Of a stretch of DNA of 64,000 nucleotides, positions 43,749 to 52,293 are shown in pieces. Every line of letters begins with the position of its first letter. The first letter of the stretch is position 1. The stretch spans positions 922,001 through 986,000 of the forward strand of contig NZ_CP058990.1 of the NCBI RefSeq assembly GCF_019021925.1. The letters are read 5' to 3'. The stretch comes from Cellulophaga sp. HaHaR_3_176. Its GTDB lineage: Bacteria > Bacteroidota > Bacteroidia > Flavobacteriales > Flavobacteriaceae. A program made the position numbers and the translations under genes. Under the pieces are notes generated by a model. It was not told the DNA's origin. It did no database searches and worked only from the letters and a program-made list of their open reading frames with translations.

Positions 43749-46700
43749 TTAGCTATTTATTTGTGCTAAAATAGTTGGATCTTGTATTTTATTATCTTCG
43801 GATAAGAGTTTCATTTTTGAAATAATCTCAGCCGATTTTGGATCGTCATCTACAAAGGGTAAAAACATGCGACCTCTATGCTGGCTATGCACCGGAATTA
43901 TAGATAATTGCAATCCGTTTTTACTCACTTGGCCGCTTCCTAAATGTATGCTATACTCACCCAATGTACCTGTTACCAGTATATGACGCTCTTTAACCGT
44001 AATATTTTTAAGTTTAAACAGCTGTGCAGATTCGGTTGCTAAAACAGCACGCATTTGTAGTGTACTGTGGCTAGCTTCTGGGTCTACGCCACCTACGTGA
44101 GCAACACTTACCACAAGATCTATGTCTCTCATGATTTCACTAAAAACAACCGAAGGCACTTCTTTTAAAGGAATTGGCTTGTAATTTTCTAAGGAGTAAA
44201 AAACAATATGCTCTAAAGTTGGTGCTTCTATATCTGCTGGTGAAAACCAGTCTGCCATAGCATACATGGTTGCCATAAACCCTAGTTTGTGATATACTTT
44301 TTGCAAGCCGTCTTCATGGCTCACTGTCCAACCACGACCGCGCAATAAAGCGACCGTTTTTTGTGGCTGAATTTGATGTCCTTGGTAACGCTCTGACTTT
44401 GCACCAAGCTCCAACTCATCTTTAGTCACCAAATACAGCTCTCTAAAAACTTGCTTAAAGGGTTGTACTAAACGTTCTGCAAAGAGGTGTTTCTGGTACA
44501 TATCCCATTGTACAGCTTTGTATAAGTGAGATGGATGTGCAATGACCAAAACATCGTCTTCTTGTAAATTATGTTTTTTACCTTCTGTATCTTTTAATGC
44601 GCCGTCTGCATAAAAACCAGAAAATTCTTTTTCTGGAGAAAATAACACCAATTTGTTTAGCATAACCTTTACAATAGGGTGCTGCATTATTTTATGAATC
44701 TCGGCTGTAGTAAACTTATCTTCGTTTACCATAGCATTTTCTAGCGACAAACGGGTTCTGCTATATTGTTTTGATAAATAAGACTTGTCTTCTTTTAAAG
44801 CCAATACTTGCTTGTCTTTTTTATACTTAGCAGGAATAGACTTTTGTTTTTTATCGCCTTTGGTTACAATAATATCTGTTTTACCTTCATCTGTTATGAC
44901 CAACTCTATAACAGCATCATCAAAGATGAGCACTGCATTTTCCATTATAGCTATGGTAGCTTTACTTTCCATAGCCCAACTAAAACGTACGCGGTCTTGA
45001 AAACCTGCATTTCTAGACAAGTTATCTAAGGCAATTTCTACCGCATTTTTCTCACTTTCTTGTCGCTGTGCTCCAAACTGTTTGCTCTCTTTTAAAAATT
45101 GCTGTAATAGGTTATAGCGTTTTAATAAATCTTTTTCTGGGATGGTTTTACTCAACGGAATTAACCCCAATGCACGCACATAATCTTTATCTCTTTTATC
45201 TGTAATTTTCTTTAAGGTTTCAGTAATTTTTACCTCACCTAGCATTACACTAGAATATAATTTTACCTGTCTATGCCCATTACCATCGGTAATATATTTT
45301 GCAGCATCGTGTAGAATTTTCCAATTGGCTTTGCCTATACTTTTGTACACTTTATTAAACCAATCTATATCTATGGCACCAATGGAGAAGTCTGATTTTG
45401 GAATGTTAGAATATCTAGAAATAATCGTTTCTTTTTCGCTACTCATATAATCAGATGCGTGCGCTTGAAACCACCAAACGGCATCTTCTAATTTTTCTAA
45501 GCCAAGATATTCACCTACAAAACCTGCCCATTGCGTAGCGTAACAAGCTAGTTCTACTAAACGCTTTTTAGGAATGTTAGCTTCGTCTGCAAGCGCAGCA
45601 AAATCTGCATAGCTTTCCGTTTCTTTAAGTACACTCTTTTTTAGAATAGCACTAAACTTAGATTTTTTAGTATCGCCATAATAACTATAGCCACGCTCAA
45701 AAGTATCTTTGCCCATACGCTGTAATATTTTAAACACATACGCCACACCTTCTACTTTACTAAGGCTAGAAATATATTCTGATGCCTCTGTAGCTAAATC
45801 TCCACGTTCTAATTCTACCGAAAGTATATTTGTTTTTAAATCATTAAAAACACCTTTTGGAACTAAATTTCCATCTAAATTACCATTACGTATTCTGTAA
45901 TTTTGAGCACCATCTAAAATAGACATTAATTCAGCAGAGTTTAGTGCCTGAAAAAGTAAATCGTCTTCAGTAATTAAATTCTTTTGAAAAAGAATTAAAG
46001 AGATACCAGTGAAGGGTAGTACAAGACCTCTATCGGTGTTTCTTTTTTCTGTTGCGGCAGTTATAGCGGTTATAGGTTTTGGATACCCAATATATTGAGC
46101 TACTAAAAACATTTTTATATCCCAAAACTTTTTCAGCTGCACATCATCTGCAAACTGTTTTAACTCTTCTTCATCTATTACGCAAACTAATCCATCGATA
46201 GCATTAATCCAGTGATAGTTGCTGTATCTATAGTTTTTATCATAAGAAAATGTACTTGTTTTAAGGTTTTCAGGAAAGTTAGCTATGACATCTTCCCATA
46301 AATTTAATTTAAAACTAAATACAGCAGCCCTATCAGCATACACATTAAATAAACGTTTTAAAATTTTTGTATACTTAGAATTTGTACTGTAATAGCTGCG
46401 TTTTGTAACCTCTAATTTTATTTGAGTTAAGTCAGGTACGTATTGTTTCGTATACTCTTCTAAAGTTTCATAATTACCATAGGGTGCATTAACTCTATTG
46501 ATGTAACGAATGGCTGAATACATCTCAAAGTCGTTAAGATTACTCTCTTCATACCATTTTATCCAAACATCTGCTAAAGGAATATTTTGTAAATGTACTT
46601 CTGGAGCAACATCTTCTTTAATTCTCTTAATCTCTTGAATACCTTTAGAAATTAAAGTTGTACTCGTTTCTTCATCATAGGCTTCAAATTGATATTCATA

Positions 46701-48740
46701 ATTTCTATGTTCATGTACAAGCGCTATTAAATTATTGATAGCAGTTACAATTTTAGATTCATCTATAAAACTTCTAAATTTAAAATTAGCAGTGGTAATC
46801 CCCAGTTTATTGAAAAAACTTTTTTTATAATCAAAGTTAATTTTTGGTGTATATAAAGGGGAGAGATTGTTATAATCTACAGCTCCGAAACCATTACTAT
46901 ACGAGTATCCAATTTTTGTTTTAGAGAATTTGCTTAAAAAAACACTTTCGTTTTTTGTATGCTTTGGTCGTTCTTTGAACAAATCAATCTGTTCTTTAAC
47001 AAACACTGGGTATTGTTCTTTCTCTTCTACAAGGGTTAGCATTTCAAGCGCTGCCAAACGCTGATCAACATTTTTGGCAGTAATCAAATGTTGTGTGCTT
47101 TCTTTAAAAGTATTTTCGGGTTGTTTAATCAATAACTTGATTAAACCAGAACGTAGGCTTTTATTTTTTCTACCTAAAAGATCTTCTACAATAACTAAAT
47201 CTTCTTGGTATAAGGGCATATGATGAAATACTTGTATACCGGTAGACATTACGGATTCATTCCTATCTCTAATAGCTTGTTGTGCTAAATTTCTTTGCCA
47301 AGCATCTTTAGATAATTCTAATTGCTTAGGTGTTGTGTTGTGGTAATTGTACCCAAATGAATAGGTAAAATGATTAGGAAACACTTTTCTAATAAAACTT
47401 TCACGTACTTCAGAAGGTAAGTTACTTAAGTTATTAGCTAGTAAAGACAAATGATTTTCTGTGGCATTGTTTATTATAAAATTAAAGAAGAAATTAGGTT
47501 GTACCGTAAAGCTATTCCAAGAGAATACTTTGCCGTCATAAACCTTGCCTTCTTTTGGTAAACTTTCTGCCACCTTTTGTATGCGAATGAAAAGTTCTTC
47601 ATCAATGTCTAATGAAGGTAAGCTAACAGTTAACCAATAATCTAAGGCAGGGTTGTTTCCTAGCTCTTTTTTATAATAGTCTACAATAGATTGATTGGTG
47701 CGTTGCGTCTGACTCACAAAATAAAGACCTAATAATTTTTTCTCTAACTTATCTGTCGTATAGACTAATTCTAATGCTTTTTGATTTGCTACATCTACAT
47801 CTACTAAAGCTATAGCCCATAGGCCAACATAGATTTCTATATTGTCGTCACTTTTTAATAGGGTATCAATGTCTTTCAGGTTTAAAATATACTGCTGACT
47901 CAGTTCTAGTATTCTTTTTATGGTTGTTTTTTTAGGTGCATCCCAACCAAAACCAAACCATGTATCTACCGCTCTTACCACACTACTAAAGCGTGTTAAG
48001 TCGTGCTCTAAAATAACACCGATGATATGTTTTAAAGCACCGTGACTCGTTTCGTCTAAAGACTCTAAGATGGTTTGTCTTAAACCTTCTTGGCGCTGTG
48101 CTGCCAGTAGTAATTTAGAAACTAATTCCCAATTCTCCTCTTTTTGGGTTAGTAATAATCCTTTTATAATATCTTTACTTACCCCACCAATTTCATCTTC
48201 AGCTTGTATAATGTCTTTTACAACATCGATAACTAATTCTGTTTTGTATTGAAGTACGGTACCAAAAAAGTAACTGTTTTTATGATCGTAATACGTGCTG
48301 TATTGAAACTGCTCAACTAGAGATAAGGCTCCGAAACCTTTGCGACTAAACGCTGAAAAATTTCTAAAATAATTTAGCTTGTTGTAAAGGTGCTGGGTGT
48401 TCACTTTGGCTCTAAAAGATCTTCTGTTATATCCAGTTTGATAGGGTAGGTAATCAAACAAACTCCACATGGCAGCTAAATACGGTGCTTGTATCTTTCC
48501 ATATAATAATATGCCTAAACGCATACCTTCATCTGTTAACCAGGGGTTTACGGTAGTGGCATCGTCAAAAACATCTGAAAAAATAGCTATTGTTTCGTGT
48601 TGCTGCCTCGGTTTTAGCAAATCTGCGATAATCAATCCTAATATTTCATAGGGACGAGTAAATTTTTTAAAATCTGTATCTTTTAATGCTGCCTTTTGGT
48701 GCTTTTTTATGTACTCTTGTGCTTTTTCAAATGGAATCAT
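43749..48740 (-). CDS. Giant DUF5724/DUF4132-like protein
   Basis: 1663 residues, no signal or membrane helix, so cytoplasmic. The N-terminal two thirds look like a helical HEAT-like solenoid (DUF5724-like region). The C-terminal part, about residues 1360-1570, carries the DUF4132 pattern: RLVQPFKQVFRELYLVTKDE, WTVSHEDGLQKVYHKLGFMA and a following HVGGVDPEASHSTLQMRAVL. DUF4132 occurs in E. coli MolR-type proteins next to a WGR domain; no WGR is seen here. Biochemical function is unknown. It is preceded by a signal-peptide gene (27-nt gap) and followed by the 138-residue gene. Confidence 0.75.
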   Translation of the reverse strand: MIPFEKAQEYIKKHQKAALKDTDFKKFTRPYEILGLIIADLLKPRQQHETIAIFSDVFDDATTVNPWLTDEGMRLGILLYGKIQAPYLAAMWSLFDYLPYQTGYNRRSFRAKVNTQHLYNKLNYFRNFSAFSRKGFGALSLVEQFQYSTYYDHKNSYFFGTVLQYKTELVIDVVKDIIQAEDEIGGVSKDIIKGLLLTQKEENWELVSKLLLAAQRQEGLRQTILESLDETSHGALKHIIGVILEHDLTRFSSVVRAVDTWFGFGWDAPKKTTIKRILELSQQYILNLKDIDTLLKSDDNIEIYVGLWAIALVDVDVANQKALELVYTTDKLEKKLLGLYFVSQTQRTNQSIVDYYKKELGNNPALDYWLTVSLPSLDIDEELFIRIQKVAESLPKEGKVYDGKVFSWNSFTVQPNFFFNFIINNATENHLSLLANNLSNLPSEVRESFIRKVFPNHFTYSFGYNYHNTTPKQLELSKDAWQRNLAQQAIRDRNESVMSTGIQVFHHMPLYQEDLVIVEDLLGRKNKSLRSGLIKLLIKQPENTFKESTQHLITAKNVDQRLAALEMLTLVEEKEQYPVFVKEQIDLFKERPKHTKNESVFLSKFSKTKIGYSYSNGFGAVDYNNLSPLYTPKINFDYKKSFFNKLGITTANFKFRSFIDESKIVTAINNLIALVHEHRNYEYQFEAYDEETSTTLISKGIQEIKRIKEDVAPEVHLQNIPLADVWIKWYEESNLNDFEMYSAIRYINRVNAPYGNYETLEEYTKQYVPDLTQIKLEVTKRSYYSTNSKYTKILKRLFNVYADRAAVFSFKLNLWEDVIANFPENLKTSTFSYDKNYRYSNYHWINAIDGLVCVIDEEELKQFADDVQLKKFWDIKMFLVAQYIGYPKPITAITAATEKRNTDRGLVLPFTGISLILFQKNLITEDDLLFQALNSAELMSILDGAQNYRIRNGNLDGNLVPKGVFNDLKTNILSVELERGDLATEASEYISSLSKVEGVAYVFKILQRMGKDTFERGYSYYGDTKKSKFSAILKKSVLKETESYADFAALADEANIPKKRLVELACYATQWAGFVGEYLGLEKLEDAVWWFQAHASDYMSSEKETIISRYSNIPKSDFSIGAIDIDWFNKVYKSIGKANWKILHDAAKYITDGNGHRQVKLYSSVMLGEVKITETLKKITDKRDKDYVRALGLIPLSKTIPEKDLLKRYNLLQQFLKESKQFGAQRQESEKNAVEIALDNLSRNAGFQDRVRFSWAMESKATIAIMENAVLIFDDAVIELVITDEGKTDIIVTKGDKKQKSIPAKYKKDKQVLALKEDKSYLSKQYSRTRLSLENAMVNEDKFTTAEIHKIMQHPIVKVMLNKLVLFSPEKEFSGFYADGALKDTEGKKHNLQEDDVLVIAHPSHLYKAVQWDMYQKHLFAERLVQPFKQVFRELYLVTKDELELGAKSERYQGHQIQPQKTVALLRGRGWTVSHEDGLQKVYHKLGFMATMYAMADWFSPADIEAPTLEHIVFYSLENYKPIPLKEVPSVVFSEIMRDIDLVVSVAHVGGVDPEASHSTLQMRAVLATESAQLFKLKNITVKERHILVTGTLGEYSIHLGSGQVSKNGLQLSIIPVHSQHRGRMFLPFVDDDPKSAEIISKMKLLSEDNKIQDPTILAQINS

Positions 48741-48767
48741 AATTATGCTATTCTTTTGATGTGTTTT

Positions 48768-49523
48768 TTATTTTATTAGTCCGTTTTTGTAGGCTCCTAA
48801 TTTAAAATCTATTTGACTTTTAAAAACCTCTTTAAGATTTTCTTTTGGCTGTAGTGTAAGTCCTAGTTGAAAATGTTTATTGTGATCATATCCTATATAT
48901 TCTTGAGCAACAAAGCGCACCTGTGCCTCATTAGTAGCGCTATTATAATCTAGCACAGCAAAGCTTTGTGTTGAAAACTGCATTGAAGTAGTATCGCTTA
49001 AAAAATATAAAAATGTTTTAAAGGTTTTAATTTTTGAAATAGGAATGTTATTTAATTGCCCTAGTTCTTTAATCCAAGAATCATTTTTTAATGCTTTTAA
49101 AAGAGATTTTTCGGTAAAAAGCTCTTGTAAAGTAACTTTTTGCATGGTATTTATGTTAACTGTTGCAATACCTAAGGTGTTACCCATAAGGCCACAAGCT
49201 TCTTGGGTAGCAACACCATATTCATAACTATAGTAAGGCCCAACTAAAGAAAGCGGATTGTAATGGGACGAAAAGAAGACTTTACATTCTGTAGGTTCAG
49301 TTATATTGTTTTTAAAAAAGTTGAGGCTATCTTTTTTAGTATTATAGATAACAGTATCATTATGAGTAGCTTTTGTTGCTGTTATTTTAAAATTGTTCCG
49401 CTCAAAAAGAAGGGAGTCTTGTGGTGTGTTTTTTAACTGCGCACGAAGAGGAGCGATACCAAAGAACAGGAGGATTAGTAGGTAGCAATATCTTTTAATT
49501 CTTAACGTGTGTAGTGTTTGCAT
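48768..49523 (-). CDS. Exported protein of unknown function, RsiV/DUF3298-like tail
   Basis: 251 residues with a hydrophobic segment at about 12-28 (CYLLILLFFGIAPLRAQ), a likely signal peptide. The C-terminal region (MQKVTLQELFTEKSLLKALK, then AQVRFVAQEYIGYDHNKHFQ) is similar in layout to the extracytoplasmic RsiV/DUF3298 domain, but this is a weak call. It is the first gene of the minus-strand operon with the DUF4132-like protein, although one product is exported and the other cytoplasmic. Confidence 0.55.
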   Translation of the reverse strand: MQTLHTLRIKRYCYLLILLFFGIAPLRAQLKNTPQDSLLFERNNFKITATKATHNDTVIYNTKKDSLNFFKNNITEPTECKVFFSSHYNPLSLVGPYYSYEYGVATQEACGLMGNTLGIATVNINTMQKVTLQELFTEKSLLKALKNDSWIKELGQLNNIPISKIKTFKTFLYFLSDTTSMQFSTQSFAVLDYNSATNEAQVRFVAQEYIGYDHNKHFQLGLTLQPKENLKEVFKSQIDFKLGAYKNGLIK

Positions 49524-49605
49524 ATGTTATAAACAGAAACCTTTTTATCTTATTTTATATCCTACTAAATTCTTTTGCAAATTAGAATGAATACCTCGCT
49601 TCTAC

Positions 49606-49623
49606 ATCCCTGAATTAAGGGAT
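49606..49623. promoter_or_regulatory. Near-perfect palindrome between divergent operons
   Basis: ATCCCTGAATTAAGGGAT has a single mismatched pair of positions. It sits 12 nt upstream of the shared-type promoter of the first LRR gene and about 83 nt upstream of the divergent exported-protein gene. It may be an operator; it could also form a small hairpin. Confidence 0.35.
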
Positions 49624-49635
49624 ATTTTAGCTCTA

Positions 49636-49678
49636 CTGAATACCGTTAGAAAGCCTGTTGATTTATAACTTAGGTTTG
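49636..49678 (+). promoter_or_regulatory. Shared-type promoter of the first LRR gene
   Basis: CTGAATACCGTTAGAAA (49636-49652), 18 nt, TAGGTTTG (49671-49678). Same box and spacer as the three intact DUF1444-like genes, but on the opposite strand and in front of an unrelated gene. The ATG follows 24 nt later. Confidence 0.65.
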
Positions 49679-49701
49679 TAAAACTGAAATAAAACAACCT
49701 T

Positions 49702-52215
49702 ATGATACTTGCTAAGCACGAACTTGGTTTCAATTTTTATGAAGATGAAACATCTTTTGAAAAAATTAAAGCTTGTAAAAATTACCCAGAAGATTTTTAT
49801 TACGAGATTTTTGTACTTGCTAAATCTACTAAAAACAAGCAGATTAGAACTGAATGTACCAATATCATAAAAAAACAGGCGCCAGAAGCTTTACAACTCG
49901 CTTTTAAGAGTCGAAAAAAAATAACGACAATACATGATTCTCAATCTTTTAACAAGAAGCTGATTGCTATATTAGAGTACGGAGTACTCTCAGAAGACTT
50001 AGACCTTTTTAAACTTTACACACTTGTTTGTAAGCGTTTAACGCTTTCGCTTGAATATAGAAGTAAAGAAGTTATTGAACTTTTCATAGAAACACCACGT
50101 CTTTTAAGTCAGTTTAATGGTATTAAAGAATTAACAATTAGCACCTCTAGACAGAAAGAAGGTTTTAGTAACGTTGTAAACAACATAACGCAACTTACTT
50201 CATTAGAGAAACTTGAGCTTGACATTGATTATAAATACATACCAGAAGAACTAGAACGATTAGTTAACTTAAAAGAGTTTATACTAGCAGCACCTAATTT
50301 GGTATGGGTTCCCGTAGGAATAACAAAACTAAAAACACTTAAAAAGTTGGAGTTTAGAGGGAGTTTTTCTTTTGGTAATGACGATCCTAACCCTAACATA
50401 GTTAACTTTACTTGGCTTACAGAATTGACAAGTTTAAAGCATTTAAGAATAGGTTCCTTTACGGTACAAGACCTCTCTGATGTAGAGCTTCCGGCAAGTT
50501 TAAAAGAATTAGAGCTTTTTAGGTTAGAAAATATAACCGCTTTACCAGAAACACTTGGTCACTTACCAAAACTAAAAACATTGAGGCTAAGTGGTATGGA
50601 ATCGTTAGAACACTTTCCTGCATCTGTTAGTGAATTTAAAACCTTAGAGGTTTTAGAAGTTATTCATTTATCTAAATTAAAGAAAGTTCCTGCATCCTTT
50701 ATTTTTGGACCAAATATTAAACGTTTACTAGGTTTGTATACAGAGTTTATGCCTTATGGTGAAACCCCTGTAACTAAGCTAAAAAGAATCGTTTTTACCC
50801 ATCCAGAGCTTCTTAGTTTTGTATTAGGTAATGCCTTGTCTTTTACTAATTTAAAAGAGATAGAAATTACTTGTGATGCACCACAAAGAAGAAGTGCACA
50901 TACGCTTTCTGCATTTAAAAAACTTAAAAACCTTAAGTATAAGTTAGCACATCATTTAGAATGGGTTTTAGAGGATATTCACGAATGTAAAAAGCTAGAA
51001 GACGTTCTTATTTATGGAATATACGATGCGAGTAATGCTAAAATAACAAACGCTGATGTTGCTAATTTTCCTCAGTCATTTTCTAGAATAGAGCATTTGC
51101 AAACCTTAAAAGTGCACAGTGCAAAAGCACTTGTTTTAAATACAGATTATTTACCTATAAAGACAGATAGTCTTACCATTACAGATATAAAAGTAATTGA
51201 GCCCGGTGTTGAAGATTTTGAGGTAAATCATATAAAAGTAGTAGGTACACCTATTACCGCATTACAAAAGTTTTATTCAGTAATACGTGCTAAAAAAATT
51301 GAGTTAGACGATGTAAACAGTGTTAAAAATGAGACTTTAGATTTTGATACTTTTAAAGCCCCTGAAAGCTTTAAAGATTTTATATTTAATAGTAATGTAA
51401 AAGGTTTAGATAAGGCATTAAAAGCACTTTGTAATTTACAATCACTAACCATTGATTTTAATAAAGATAATGCCAAACAAAACAACGGTTTAACCGCTTG
51501 TACACACCATAATTTAAAAAACTTAACCATTAAAAATTTTAATGGTAACACTAATGTTATTAAATTATTATTAGAGCATACGCCTCATCTAGAGTTTTTA
51601 GAAATTTACGATTGTGTAGGACTTGCCGATTTACCTAAGGTTACTTTAAACAAACTAAAAACACTGAAATTATTTTATAGCGATGATATACAGTCTATAG
51701 AAAACTTAACAGTGCCCAACATAGAGCTTTTTAAAGTTTTATCGTGTGACAATTTTGGTTACGATGCTATGGTTACGGCATCACATTGGAAAACGCTTAA
51801 ATTTCTTTGGTTACAAAGCATTAGTAGAGATCTTGAAACCTACCCAGAGACCATTGCAGACTTAAATTTAGACACCTTTTTTATTGATGGATTTTTAACT
51901 AAAAGACAAATCCCGAAATGGATAGGAAGAATGAAATCCTTACGAGTTTTAGGCATAGAAAGCTTTAAGTATTCCCCATTACCGGAAGAATTAGCTGAAT
52001 TAACCCAATTAAAAATAATGAGCATTAGAAGGTGTGATTTTACAGAACAAGTGTCTGATAAATTTAAGAATCTGAATTTAGAGGAATTAATTTATAGGTT
52101 TTCAAAATTTAATGGAAACAATATGAAGTGGTCTAAATTTTACGCATTAGCTAAAAATAAAATCTTAAAAGAGGATTTTGATAACAGAGATGAAAAATAT
52201 AATCTGTACTGTTAA
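49702..52215 (+). CDS. Cytoplasmic leucine-rich repeat protein, paralogue A
   Basis: 837 residues, no signal peptide. The N-terminal about 95 residues are helical and shared with the next gene: CKNYPEDFYYEIFVLAKSTK and NIIKKQAPEALQLAFKSRKK. The rest is LRR-like from about residue 150 (LTSLEKLELDIDYKYIPEEL, LPKLKTLRLSGMESLEHFPA, RMKSLRVLGIESFKYSPLPE), with degenerate repeats in the middle. LRR proteins without export signal usually bind other proteins. No effector domain is seen. It follows a shared-type promoter and diverges from the DUF4132 operon. Confidence 0.8.
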   Translation: MILAKHELGFNFYEDETSFEKIKACKNYPEDFYYEIFVLAKSTKNKQIRTECTNIIKKQAPEALQLAFKSRKKITTIHDSQSFNKKLIAILEYGVLSEDLDLFKLYTLVCKRLTLSLEYRSKEVIELFIETPRLLSQFNGIKELTISTSRQKEGFSNVVNNITQLTSLEKLELDIDYKYIPEELERLVNLKEFILAAPNLVWVPVGITKLKTLKKLEFRGSFSFGNDDPNPNIVNFTWLTELTSLKHLRIGSFTVQDLSDVELPASLKELELFRLENITALPETLGHLPKLKTLRLSGMESLEHFPASVSEFKTLEVLEVIHLSKLKKVPASFIFGPNIKRLLGLYTEFMPYGETPVTKLKRIVFTHPELLSFVLGNALSFTNLKEIEITCDAPQRRSAHTLSAFKKLKNLKYKLAHHLEWVLEDIHECKKLEDVLIYGIYDASNAKITNADVANFPQSFSRIEHLQTLKVHSAKALVLNTDYLPIKTDSLTITDIKVIEPGVEDFEVNHIKVVGTPITALQKFYSVIRAKKIELDDVNSVKNETLDFDTFKAPESFKDFIFNSNVKGLDKALKALCNLQSLTIDFNKDNAKQNNGLTACTHHNLKNLTIKNFNGNTNVIKLLLEHTPHLEFLEIYDCVGLADLPKVTLNKLKTLKLFYSDDIQSIENLTVPNIELFKVLSCDNFGYDAMVTASHWKTLKFLWLQSISRDLETYPETIADLNLDTFFIDGFLTKRQIPKWIGRMKSLRVLGIESFKYSPLPEELAELTQLKIMSIRRCDFTEQVSDKFKNLNLEELIYRFSKFNGNNMKWSKFYALAKNKILKEDFDNRDEKYNLYC

Positions 52216-52293
52216 AGAAATTAAAGCACAACGTACTGTATCTAAAAAAACTGTTTCCAAAAGAAATTTATACTTTAAAAATTAACGATTACT

